Origin: Aristolochia californica
Lineage: Eukaryota > Streptophyta > Magnoliopsida > Piperales > Aristolochiaceae
DNA: 64,000 nt
Direction: 5' to 3'
NCBI GenBank assembly: GCA_029961685.1
Contig: JARWKL010000001.1
Span: forward strand, 57,027,314-57,091,313
Notes under the pieces: generated by a model
Told to the model about the DNA's origin: nothing
What the model saw: only the letters and a program-made list of their open reading frames with translations
Database searches by the model: none
Part shown: positions 44,778 to 57,000 of the stretch, piece after piece
Layout: every line of letters begins with the position of its first letter
Position numbering within the stretch: the stretch's first letter is position 1
Position numbers and translations under genes: made by a program

Positions 44778-44833
44778 GGTGTTAAATGGAAGAAGATCGG
44801 GAGAAAAATCAGAGGCCAGTGAGGATCACGAGA

Positions 44834-45016
44834 TGTTAATATTTATAAGTGTTACAACATAATTACAGGGATTTACAATTGATATAATTGTACACTAGAG
44901 GGAAAGATGGAGCTTGATGAGCTCTTGAAATGGAGGGTCAAGTATCTCTATAAGGAAGGCTGTAAACAGGGCCTATAATCTTAATCAGCGTAGATTAAGG
45001 CTGAGGATCTTCAATA
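44834..45016 (-). repeat. copia-2 5' LTR
   Basis: A 183-bp copy of the left LTR. No standard Met-tRNA primer site was seen just inside it. Confidence 0.85.
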
Positions 45017-45375
45017 GAACTAACCTCCGAGGAGGGAGGTTGAATATGTGATTGAGCTCGAATTGATTGCCAAACTATTAACCTTGGCACCATTTTAGAT
45101 TGATCCAAAGGAGTTTAAAAAGCAACTCAAGGGAGACATGAAAATAGATTCGTCCAACATAAAAGCTTTTTTGGTGAGCCAACAAATCAGTTTTTCAAAA
45201 TTGGCACGACTTTTGTGTCTCATGAGAACATTTCGAGGAAGTTTGGGAGGAGCTCAGCTGACCTGTGGATCACCAAACGATGGGACCACATCCATTTGGT
45301 ATGTCTTTCATCCTAGCTTATCAAAAGGACAACACAACTACGACATTTGTGTTATTGCTAAGAGAGCATGATAGA
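45017..45375 (+). pseudogene. Unrecognised coding-like fragment, right part
   Basis: Sequence right of copia-2 probably continues the remnant at 40293-40527. A frame from 45138 reads MKIDSSNIKAFLVSQQISFSKLA, then SPNDGTTSIWYVFHPSLSKGQHNYDICVIAKRA. No known domain is recognised. Stops interrupt the first 100 bases. Confidence 0.35.
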
Positions 45376-45414
45376 CCAAAAATGCGGCATAGGTGGCACA
45401 ATCGAATATGGGCG

Positions 45415-45738
45415 TGTTAAACACCTAACCAATACTACCCAAAAGACCGGCCTGTAAGGAGCGGAGGACATAGGTACTTAACCCCAGGACCATAATAGTA
45501 CCCCGCCCTTCCCCGAGCCGACGACCGCGGAGGCTACCACAACAGAGCAACTGGAGCCGGGTCGAACCCGGGTCAGTCCAGGCGCGTGACCACCCGCATC
45601 CGTTTTTGGGGGTGCCGGGATTCGAAGTCGGGATGCAGCCTAGCTCTGATACCAAATGTTAAACACCTAGCCAATATTACCCAAAAGACCGGCCTGTAAG
45701 GAGCGGAAGACATAGGTACTTAACCCAGAACCATAACA
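45415..45738 (-). mobile_element. TRIM-B, complete 324-bp element
   Basis: LTRs of 83 bp (45415-45497) and 82 bp (45657-45738) are flanked by the 5-bp duplication GGGCG (45410-45414 and 45739-45743). On the minus strand the LTR runs TGTTATGG...TAACA. TGGTATCAGAGC (45654-45643) follows two bases inside as primer site. The 159-bp interior is GC-rich and non-coding. LTR differences are five transitions and one indel. On the minus strand the interior carries CCCGGGTTCGACCCGG and GACTTCGAATCCCGG, both like a tRNA T-arm or Pol III B box. Confidence 0.9.
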
Positions 45739-46229
45739 GGGCGAGGTGCAACTAACACAAGTGAAATAAAATGTGACACAACCAAAGAAGTGTGCATGGG
45801 TAACGTTGCTAAAATAAGTTTTATAAAGTGGCATGTCAACCCCAAATCAATAAAATGCCCACTTGGGGGTAGTAGCACCTTTAGGCGGCTCAGAAACACG
45901 AAATAGCCAAGGCGTAGGCATTGCAATATCAATTGGGTGCGGTTGATCAGTAGGCGTTCCCGTGTAGTGGCTCCAAGTGTTAGAGTATGTGCAACAGTCC
46001 AACAAGTGGCAGCTGGCTCGCTTGCTGGTTGTTCAGTCTGAAATTGTGGGCATATTTGATAATGCCATATTTAAATTTGAATAATAGGATAATTATCTTG
46101 TTTAAGTGGCAATATCCCATTAGTTATTGTATGATAAAGGGGTAAGGGAGTTTTATCCTTTCTTCTCTCCTTCCCTTGAGATCTTTTGGGTTTATTTGTT
46201 GGCCTTAGAAATCAACATAGTTATATGTT
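45739..46229. other. Repeat-derived intergenic DNA
   Basis: No clear gene. Parts of 45760-45920 read weakly like copia sequence on the minus strand (GWLFRVSEPPKGATTPKWAFY). 46060-46230 may be an LTR scrap. Confidence 0.35.
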
Positions 46230-46560
46230 GATACTTTCGTTCGATAACCCCATTTTGTATAGGGGCGTAAGGACCCAATGTAAATCAAACAATGCTACTA
46301 TGTGTTTGAAATAGCTATGAGTGAATGGACCCAACTTGTTAAGGTCTCCAAATGCCATTAAAAATTATTTCAATAGGGGAAAGGAACCATAGAAGGGCAA
46401 CTTCATTTGTTTGTTTACCCATTCTACATGTCACACTTGTACTAAGATCCAACTTATTAAAATGAGACGGCAGCTCATTATTTAGTAAAAATTGAAATTG
46501 ATGCAAGGTCAAAGTAGGTATGTCATCAATGTTGGCAGCATGTACGGTTAAACAATCTAA
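46230..46560 (-). pseudogene. copia integrase scrap
   Basis: The minus strand gives HQFQFLLNNELPSHFNKLDL, CRMGKQTKLPFYGS (pre-integrase zinc region) and, near 46275-46235, a PIQNG.IER relic matching the integrase QNG-x-x-E-R site. The expected core between them is mostly deleted. Confidence 0.6.
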
Positions 46561-47570
46561 GTGTATATATTAATTGTGAAATCTTGTGGCGATGGAAAAA
46601 ACCAGTTTCTAGCTAAAATCTGTTAGGGTTTTAGATTTCATCCATTCTTGCCTCACGGGCCAAATTGCAATCAAATACCTGCATTTAATTAGGCAGGGTT
46701 TGGCCGGTTTCCCTTCCAAGGTTGGGAACTATATCTCATAATTCCTCTTTATGTTATCTTATCCTGGTCGGAGCCTCTCCCGTCACCATACGTGCATGAA
46801 CAACCACATTATTTAATTTATCTTCTGGCATAGTTAGTGGAGCACCACAATTTAATTTCGGGATTTCAGATTCCATAACATATTACAAATCATCCGGATG
46901 AAGCGAGAGATACGGCTCGGTTCTCCCTCTCTGTCTGTCCCGGTGTCTTTGTCGTAGTACACCGTTGTACCTTCCGGTCTCTTGACACTGAACATCGTCT
47001 CTGTAGCATCACCGCCTCTATCACAACCCTCGTAGAGCCTCCAACACAGCCGTCGCATTGCCCCCCAAGGCCGCCTCTGTTGTAGCGTCGTGATGAAGAA
47101 GACATCGATTTATTTTTTATTAAGATAAAAAAAATTAAACCATTAGTTCTACTTAAGTCCTGGAGCAGACCCACCTGAATTCTTCCGAGTTAATCTGGGT
47201 CAACTCGGTTTAAAAAAAATTAACTTATTTTATAATTAATAAAACCAATGATTTTAAATTTAACGAAAAAATATTATTAACTAATAATACATAAAAATAT
47301 ATAGTATATTTAGATATTATATTATATTTAAATATATTATTATTATTTTACAGGTTTAGATATTATATTTTATTTAAATATATTATTATTAATTACTAGT
47401 TAGCTATTTTTTATATTTTAAAGTTTTTAAAGAATTTTAAAACTATTTTTCCGTACACGTAACGACAGGCCTCCTCAACAGGGCTCCTGGTGGAAAATTA
47501 AAGACGTTTCCAAACGAAGTAAAGCCGCAAAGCCAACGGCCCTTTCACAAAGGACCACCTGCCCCAACTG
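46561..47570. other. Intergenic DNA upstream of the acyl-ACP synthetase
   Basis: No gene recognised. A GC-rich minus-strand open stretch at 46852-47174 has no familiar motif. 47220-47440 is extremely AT-rich with an imperfect 46-bp tandem repeat (TTTAGATATTATATT... at 47309 and 47355). Confidence 0.5.
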
Positions 47571-48028
47571 CTTCGATTGACAAGAATGGAGGGACAGGTG
47601 CGTTTTGACTTTGGACCTGCTGGATTAAAGCAAGCGCAAAAACTTGAAAACACTTTTGTACCGCATTTGAGTGGGCACAGTTGCGTTGGTTCGCGTGCGT
47701 TCTTCTCCCGCGGTATCAGATCATACAATGGAAGTAAAGAATCCTGCAATGGAGGCATTGAGCCAGCGTTTACGGTAATCGACTCGAAGCCGCGATTGAT
47801 GGCAGTAGCGTCTTCACTGTGGCTGGTCTGTGGGCAGCGGGGCGGTCGATTGATTCTTCGGTGACGGAAACGTCAAGGTGTGCGTTTTCTGCCTCTTTTA
47901 ATATTTGGACCTCTTCGTTTGGATACTGAGTTGTACCCAGTGTTGATGTCTGCGGACTTGTACAGCTTTCCTGTACTCTTATCTCGAACGCTTCCAGTCC
48001 TCGTTGTGGCAAGGTTTCGGCTGAGGAG
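47571..48028 (+). promoter_or_regulatory. Acyl-ACP synthetase leader and promoter region
   Basis: GC-richer DNA precedes the chosen ATG. An upstream frame at 47577-47864 (95 codons) has no family character and would be an upstream ORF if transcribed. No clear TATA box; the transcription start is unknown. Confidence 0.4.
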
Positions 48029-51000
48029 ATGACGATCGCTCTGCATGCGAATCCTGCGTTCGTCTTTGGAAATCCTTGTCCGACTTCCGGGTTTTATTGT
48101 TTCCGTCGCCCGTTTTGCGGAACGAGGATCTCTTCATGGGGACCTGTTTACAGTTGCTTCCCTTTGGTCCGGAGGTCAAGATTCATCTGTAAAGCGGAGG
48201 GGACCCCTGTAAGTACTACTATATTTAAGTTACGTTCTGTGTCTCAGTTGATTAGTATTTTGTTGCATTGCTTTCCCATGACATTAGTTGTTAGATAATG
48301 AATGAGCCCTTTTCTCTTGGCGCGTGAAAATCCATTTAGGATCAGCATTCAATTTCGTTATTTCGTTTAAATGGCTTTGACTAAAACAGTCTGGAGGATT
48401 TGTTGAAGATTAAGCAGTTAGGATGCTTTGAGATGATTGTCTTGACTGGTGATAATCTTACATTCTTATTGCAGCAGCGTGTCACTGATCATGTTAAGAA
48501 ATTGTTTGCATTTGATTCTTTTATTTTCTCTTTTCCCCTATCACTTGGTGCTCCCTGCCATGCATGTTTTCCGAATGTTGTCCTGTTAATTTCCATTCGG
48601 CGAATCATGCTATAATAATTGACGTTCTCTGTGTCATCTTTCTAGTTAAGAGTCGAATTTCATTTAATAGAAGAGAAAAGAAATGTTGGAAAACTAATGA
48701 AAGTGGAGCTTATCGTTGCTTACTTATGCAATGTAGCCAGTGACGGTGCAAGTTAGGAAGTGTTCCCCTCTTCTTGAGAGCTCATTGTTGTTGACTGGTG
48801 GTTCTTTGACCTCTAATGAGTGGATAGCAGTGCCTGATATTTGGAAGACGACTGCAGACAAATATGTTGATCAGATAGCGCTAGTGGACCCATATCATCA
48901 TCCACCTTCAAAGCTGACTTACAAACAGGTACAGTTTATGTTAACCATTTATGTTTCAGAAGCTGCGAAAAGATATGACCGTTGTTTCTAGAGCATGCTC
49001 TGACAATAGCACGAGAATCATATCAAAAGTAAAACTCATTAGAATTTAGGAATTTGAAAATGTGGTCCATTAATTATTAAAATTTGTATTACCTTCTAAT
49101 GTCATGTCATATTTGAGAGTAGACTAATCTATACTCTTGAACTGCTTGTCTGTAAATTTCTTAATTCAAGAACTGAATAAAAGAATTTAAATTAAATTTG
49201 AAACTGTAAATGTAGTGGGGACTGCTGATAAATTATGACATGATACTTAAATGTAAGGTATTTAGGACCATTAATTCTCACTTGTTTTTACGCTCATTAT
49301 TTTATATAACATTGTTCTATTTCTGCCTGTTAAATAGATAGAAGTGGTATTTTCTTGTTTTTTTCATGTTTTTAGTCTTCTGACAGGTTTGATCTGTATT
49401 TATTAGAAACTTGGCTGTGGCAGAGATTTAGTATTCTAATCTTCTTGCATCTATAAAAGGAAAGAGGTTAACTCATCCACTGAGATCAACCACTCTTTTC
49501 TTACCCTTCTGTAATCCTTTTTGTTCATCCCACTTCTTTTTTCTTATCCCTGATTAATTTATTTCATGGTGTTGAAGTGCTAGGTGGATGTTCTTTACCT
49601 AATTGCCGTGTTTTTCTTCTGCTTCTCGTACATTACTTACATTCATTTTTCTATTTTTATGTTTTGATATACTAGTCGCTTGTTGAGGTTTAGAAGAAAT
49701 TTTCAGTTTGTGTTTTGACTCTCTAAAGAAAACCTCCCTTATTAAGTGATTGTTAAAGTTGGGTCCAGGTCTAATCCAAAAATGACCAGCTGAACTTAGG
49801 AGGCTTTTTCTTGACTAGTAATCATAGAATTTTTCATGACTCTATCCTTTATGGTATTATTTCTACAAATGGATAATGGGCTAAAGTCATAGACATTATA
49901 ATTGGTATACAAATAGAGATGGCAACAGGCAGGTTAAACATGGAAACTGCCCTAGATCGCCCTACTACATAATTTTTTTTTTTTTATAAAGATGTATTTA
50001 TATAAACAAGAGAAAATATAGAAGAGGGAGCAGATCCTTGACAACTAGAGATCGTAGGGTAGCTCCCTGCTTAACAAGTATATCAGTTGCCGAATTTGCT
50101 GATCTCGGAATGTGAGGCCAACTACAAGATAAAACTGAGGTAATTTCAAGAATCTCCCGAAAAGAGTCCCAATGGCGCAAAGGGGAAGGAGATGCATACT
50201 CGCACCATCCAATGACCACCTTCGAGTCCCCTTCAATATGAAGGGGATTGATGCACTTATCTCTGAAAACACGAAGCCTGTTGAGGAGGCCATGAAGCTC
50301 CACAGACGTAGAATTGGCGATTCCTAAAGGGCATATGAGAAAAGCTGGTTGCCTGAATGATCCGAAATAACCCCTCCGAATCCAGAGATCCTAGGATTAC
50401 CAAGAGAAGGGCCATCAAAGTTCAACTTAAGGTAACCAGGTTCAAGAGGGATCCATTCCTGCATAATCAGGACCTTTGTCCCAGAGTGCATCATAGCCAA
50501 ATTACTCCAGTTTTCACGAATAGGGGTACCCACAAAGGTGGAGGAAGACTTCTTCATTAGGAGCCAAGAAGAAATATGCCCCACCACTCGGTCCGCCACA
50601 CGGTCAGTTGCTCCACTTTTACCATCAAAACTCCTACGATTGCGTTCATTCCAAAGACCCCACGGGATAAAACTAGCACAAGCAGAGAACATCACCTTTC
50701 CGAGGCCAGGAAGGGAAGTACCAAGGAGCGACTTACTGAATGAGAGCAGATCAGTTGCCATGCAGAATTGCAACCCCAACATGCTAAAAATGGAAGTCCA
50801 CACCTTCCATGAGAAGATGCATTGAAGCAGAATGTGACTTGTGGACTTGGCATCAATGTTGCAAAAGGGCACAGGAGGTTGATTGAGGGGTGACCTCTTC
50901 ATCTAAGCACGTCTGTCAAGAGAATCTTGTCGTGACAGACACTCTACATGAAGAATTTAATCTTAGGAGGAGCACAAAGACGCCATACAAAATAGATCTC

Positions 51001-54000
51001 ATGATCCTGTTGAGACGGATTCCAGCCATTGATGAATCCGAATGCAGATGATACCAAGAAAGTGCCTCTTTTGTCTGGCCACCAAACGACGAATTTTTAC
51101 CGAGATTACAGAGTCCATCAAGATCGCCCTACTACATGTGGGGATGGGCTTTCTGAACTTGTGGGCAAGTATGGGGTTAGGATTAACCTATAAACCCCAC
51201 TTTGTTTTGGAGTGGAGATGGGTTCGTCTCCAACTTGTGGGGATCCATTGTTGAGAAATTACACGTTTACTTTTTGCTAGAGAAATTTTTATGTCGAACT
51301 ATTAATATTTTTTTTTTTTTTTGAAAATAAAGCAATGCTAGACATCACTAAAATCTTGACTTGAATAATACTATAAAATATTTAAAAGAAGAATAAATGG
51401 GGCTTGTTAATAATTTTGTTCTTTTTTTAAAATTATTTTGTTAGTTTTGAACGCCATAGGAGACGCTATAGGAACTCCTTTCTCCAAGTCTTCGATGAGT
51501 GCGAACTACTGATGAACAACCAGAGATTAGTATGTTAATCAATCTTGAAGGTTGGGGAACGACATGATTTCTTGCTTATCTTGAAGGTTGGCCTGCAAAT
51601 TTGGCCCTAAAACATGTGCTCTTGAAAGGCCATAATGGCATTGGAAATCCAACTCCTTCCATGCACTGTCCTTGTATCCCTAGAAAGTCCCCTCATAGGC
51701 CCATGGTCTGTTCCATATTTAACACATACTTATAAATTTTTTTTAAAATTAGAAAACATAAAATTATGCAATAAATAAAATAATAGAATCTTAAGAGAAG
51801 GGCTTTAGTTTCATTTAATGATTTTTGGATAATTTTTTTGTCTTTAAATGCCCTTATTAATGTATAGATTTTTAAAAAAAAATTAGATTTTCTTTTTTTG
51901 AAAACATAGGATAACATTGTAAAAAGACCCTACATGTTAGGGTTGAGAAAACCCTTCCTCTACCCAAAGCATGCAGGTTTTTTCCCCTCTTCCTACCACT
52001 CAAAGGGGCCGACCTTGTCTTGGCCTTGCTCGGGTCAGGTCAGGTGGGGTCAGGTTGTGTTGGGTTGGGTTAAGTTCTTCATATAACTCGACCCATGTGC
52101 ACTCCTATTTGAAGAGGTATTATTGCCTGTAACCATTTTTTTTTTTTTTATGTCCATGTTGCAAAGATGTTTGCTGAAAAATTTCTTTAGTTGTATTGTA
52201 GAGTAAAAAGTTTTTAATGTTTATGTTGTTGAGAATACTGCAAATCATGTTCGCATATTTCACAGAGTGTAAAACATATCCTATGTTTAAAAGAGAGTTT
52301 CTGTACTTTTTTAGACTTTATAGTTGCACCTTATTGCCTTATTTATATTGTTTAGGAAAGTTTTCTATGTTTAAAATTTTCCAAAACATTCTATTCTATA
52401 ATGGTATTCCATATATATAAATTCAAGTGTTTTTGTACAATGGCCATGTTGGGGTATTTAAATGTGAGGTTGCTAGCTCATATTTCATCATTACAGTTGG
52501 GGGGGGGGGGGGGGGGGGGGTTACATTCTTTTATAAGTTGTTTCAAAGATTTCTCTTGAGTAATATTTTACTTGATTATTTATTCTGTTAAATGAAATGG
52601 TCAAAAGTTTTGTTTAATTTTAAGTGAAAAAGTGAGATTTAATATTTACTCCATATCTGGAATGATGTTTGGACTTACAGTTGGACAGAAGGTAACAACC
52701 CCTAGTCTCTACTGTGTAACCAGAGACATGGCATGACTATTGTGAAATTTCATGAACATAGGAGAGTGAATGAGGGAGGAGAGAGAGAGTTGGAGAAAAG
52801 TCTCATGTTGTGAGAAAAGGATTCATTAGGGTCCCTTCTTCTCTACTATTTATAATATAAAACAATGATAAAAGATATTAATGCCCTGCTCCCCTTACAA
52901 TCTCGGAAATAAGCTTTTTTAAGAAAATACTTCCCCAGAAATCTAAGTAAACACAAATTACATCTTCTAACACTCCCTCTCAAGTTGGGGTTTACAACTT
53001 TAGTTTGTTACATAACATATCAATATAAAAATAAAAGAGAAATTACAAAAGTTTCTATACTTGGCTCTTCAATGTCTTCAATGAAGTAATGCGCTCTTTT
53101 AAAAAAAAATGAAGTAACGCGCTCTCAAATTTTCAGCTTGCACTTGGCTAGTTCTGAAAATCTGCATCTTCCAATTTCCTCATTGGATATATTGAGAAAA
53201 CTTGCCTCAAACTGGGGGTCCATAAGAAAAAAAAAACTCCAAGCCAGACAACAAATCCCATACTTTGAGAAAACAAGTGAATCGACATCTACCAAGCACT
53301 AACACAAGAAATGATGAGAAACCTATCCCTTTTCACAGAAAGGGCCTCCCTTATACTCTAACTTGGCTTTCATCAATTACATTATCTCCTTTATGCTTCA
53401 GGTTCCCAAGAGTCTTTATGCTTTAATAAAATTATCTCTTACTCTATCTTTTTTTTCTTCTTCTGAGAATGAGTGTGAATTTATTAAAAGTGGAAGGGAA
53501 AAAACAAGTACAAACTAGGGGGACTCTCCCGTTAGAACAAGTGATTGAAGGGAGGTTCCCAATTTAGGTTGACCATCAGCAAAAGAGTTTGTTGAGCGGG
53601 GAACATGAGTCCAAGTACATTGCAAGCTAGAGGCAATGTTACAAATGTTTAAGAAGGCATCCCAATGTCTCCATGGGGGGGCCTTTATTTTGGCGCACCG
53701 ATCAATAACAATCTTGGAGTCTCCCTCAATGATAAGCGGTCCAGAGAATCTATCACGGAAGATATTGAGTCCATGTAGGAGGCCAGCAAGCTCTGCATTG
53801 GTGGAGCCAGAAATTCCAAGAGGGCCGGCGTAGGCGGCAAGGAAGGAGCCATTGACTGAGCGAATGCCACTGCCAAAGCCAGCAGGACCTGGGCAGCTAG
53901 TGGCGCTACCATCAAAATTCAGCCTGGGCATTCAATCTCTTACTCTATCTTGACTTTATATTTTACAAACCTTAGAACTTTAAATGTGCAATTTTTGTAG

Positions 54001-57000
54001 TTGAAAGACCATGGGAAGTGAAACTTGTGGGTTTTTCCCTTTTTCCTTCTAATTGTTTTGCACACATGCACAAAAAACCCCTTTTCCCTGTGGACTTGAA
54101 CCCAAGACCTCAAACTAGAAGCTCCCTTGTAACCACCGAGCTAGAGGTCCAATCCTCAAACTAGAAAACCCCCATGTAACTATTGAGCTAGAAGCCCAAT
54201 CCCCTTGTGATTTTTCCATATGAATTATTGTTTGAAGTGCAAACTTGACCTATGGAGTTTTTGTCTGTTGCCACTCATTGCCTTCAATTTTTTGAAGCTT
54301 TTGCTTAACAGAAATTTTGTTCCCACTTTCCACATTGTTTTGGTAATTTATAGCTAGGGGTGTAAACGATGTATGGACGGTGTGGAATAAGTTATTTTAT
54401 ATGTAGTTCCGATTATTGTTTCTTCATTCCATTTCGTTTTCAATTGATTGTGAATAGGAGCATCTCACTTCTGTTTATTGCCTGATTACTGATCGAGTAA
54501 AACAGTAAAGTGAACAGAAAAATAGTAAAAACTAATAAAAATTTGTAAAATGCTTAAAAAAAAGTTGACATTGCTTTATAATACCTAACGACCTATAAAA
54601 CATCATATAACAATATTCACATAACAAGGACCTAAAAAAAAGACATATCATCTTTAAGAAAAATTTATGAGAAGATTAATCTTATTTGTTTCTTGAAGGA
54701 AATTAGGACAATATTTTTTAAGTCATATTTTTGATATACTAAATTACTTTTATAGCCTTACAATTAAATGGTAATCGGTAATCTGTAATCGGGTACGAAA
54801 TAACTATTAACTGATCCTGTTCTGTTTAATAAACAGTAAACGGTAAACAGGTAAATTACTCAATTACTTAATTGGGTAAGATTTCTTATTTCATTTCTGC
54901 TCTTTTAGTATCCGATGAAGGGAAATCGGTTATATGGGGAAATTGACTCCTCTATTTGTTGCTTGATTGATAAAGTATTGTAGCTTTGTTGTAAATTAAC
55001 TGATACTGGGATGCAGAAAGAGGTTAAGCAAAGTATGAGGAGAGAGGGTTTGGTAACAGGAATAGTGAGAGAGAGACTGTTGAGGATGTGGAAAGTGAAA
55101 GAGAGAGTAACAGAGCAGTAGATGGAACAGCAAGCGGGTAGTGATTGGAGTTCATCTTGATCTCCCTTATTTATTTATAGTTTAAAAATACACGTGAGAG
55201 AATAGGCAACTAGTTCAAACAGTAACTGTATCGAGTATCACCATAATTTATCTGTCACTCTTGTTTTATATGTGGATATCGTTGGCTATGTATCACCATT
55301 CAGTTTTTGTTTTTTAAGATGGAGGAAAGAGAGTAATCTGTGTTTATGGGTGTTCTTTTATCTCTACTTCGTCTCCAATCTGCTCAACAGAAACATTCAT
55401 GAGGAGATCAGTCTTGAATTTTTTTTTTTTTTTATTTGTGTTCATGTTTAAATGTGTAGTTTCCCTATAGTTTCCAAGTGGTTGCAATTACTTTTTTTTC
55501 AAAATAAAAGATTTTTTCAATGTATTATATTTATTTCCTTTTTAATTTCTCATGCTAGGTTTATTGTTCTGGTTCACTAATACATAGTTTTTTCATTTGA
55601 ATATTTTTCTGATCTCAAAATGGCAGCTTGAGCTGGAAATTATATACTTTGCTGAAGGTTTAAGAGTTTTAGGAGTTATGCCAGATGAAAAGCTAGCACT
55701 TTTTGCGGATAATTCATGTAGATGGTTGGTTGCAGATCAAGGTGTGCTTCAAGTTTTTTTTAATCATTTCTGTCTTTTTTTTTCTTTGAAATGATGAGAA
55801 ATTCATAAATAAGTGAAAGGATGTAAAATAGAGAAGCGAAAAGGACTGCTCATATCCTATAAAAAATAACAAAAATCAAAAGGAAAATAATCTGAAACTA
55901 CGAGAGCAGGAAGATTTGCTCCATTTCTCACCACAGAATTTGCCATTGAATTTGCATTTCTTACAGTATGAACCCTCTTGATGTCAAGTTGCCTAGAATA
56001 CTCAACGATCTCATCATGAATATAAAGAAACCGCCAAGGATGAGGTTTTCCTGGAGAAAACCAAGAGATAACCAAATAACTGAAGAACCTAAAAACTTCT
56101 GAAGGAAGAACTTTACACTCCAAAGAAGGGTCTAGTGTTCAGCCTCAGTGGAATCACATAACCTAATGGCACAAAGTATACATGAAGGACAAGACCAGAA
56201 GGGTCCCTAACCACAACTCTGGCCCCTAATGGGACTTGGATAATTCCTTGAATTCCCATCAAAATTGAGTTTCAGCCAACCCTTGGCAGTGAGAGACCAC
56301 GAAACAAGAGTGGGAATTTGAGATTTAGAAGAAGCAGCTATATCGCCCCACAATGCATGGGCAGAACAGAACTCGATAAAAACTGAAGACTGGAAAATTT
56401 ACTAACTCAAGAATGCGTGTAATGGACAATATGCTCAATCACCCCTCCTATATAATACTGCCTACCATTAGATGTTTGATTATTTCTTTCATTCCAGATA
56501 GCCCCAATAGTAGCAGCAAGGGAGACTTGCCATAAAGTCCTATCTTGGGAGGGCAAGGGCCTTTTTAAAAACTGAACCATAAAATCAGGAAAATGCATTG
56601 AAAAAACAAAAGTTGTCAATATGGCACCCCAAACCCCTAAAAAAAATAAAAATAAAATAAAAATGGACACCGACTGAAAAGGTGATACATCAATTCATCT
56701 ACAATGTTACAAAGCTTACAAGACAAGTTCTCAACAATCTGACCTTGCTTGAGCAATTGATCTGTAGTAAAAAAATTTCTGTTGGAAGCACAGTAGGGAA
56801 ATGTTTGACCTCATCTTGGGCAGGTACTTTACAAACCAAAGCAGAAGCATGATAAAACAGAGGGAGATCAAACATTAGGTGACCATAAAAGGAAGAAACG
56901 AAGGAAACGTTGGATACGTTGATCTTCCTAATTAAATCGTCATTATCTGAGAAAATAATAAATCTATTATCTAAAAGAGAGAGGAGGCATCCAACGTCAA

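Larger units (their letters stand above)
40528..45016 (-). mobile_element. Ty1/copia LTR retrotransposon (copia-2), decayed
   Basis: A 4.49-kb minus-strand element between two 183-bp LTRs (40528-40710 and 44834-45016). The domain order is gag, zinc knuckle, protease, integrase, RT, RNase H, in many broken frames. The LTRs differ at roughly twenty positions, so it is clearly older than copia-1. The consensus LTR in element orientation is TGTTGAAG...TTAACA, though each copy has one mutated end. GCTGGGGGC precedes the 3' LTR as polypurine tract. I found no matching target duplication. Confidence 0.9.
48929..55626 (+). other. Acyl-ACP synthetase intron 2, 6.7 kb
   Basis: A GT-AG intron holding a TRIM-A solo LTR, two 5'-truncated LINEs with 17-bp target duplications, a copia LTR, a poly(A) scar, a SINE-like unit and a G22 tract. 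48929-49750, 51140-52490 and 54220-55620 show nothing I can name. 55000-55310 has an LTR-like feel but no pair. Confidence 0.75.

Noticed and set aside
46852..47174. GC-rich minus-strand frames that might be a gene
   Set aside because: No start context, domain or homology that I recognise; flanked by retroelement scraps.
47577..47864. 95-codon plus-strand frame upstream of the acyl-ACP synthetase
   Set aside because: No family resemblance or targeting signal. It lies where a leader or promoter is expected, so I treat it as a possible upstream ORF only.
55000..55310. Possible solo LTR with TATA-like TTATAAATAAA
   Set aside because: No pair, target duplication, primer site or polypurine tract could be found.
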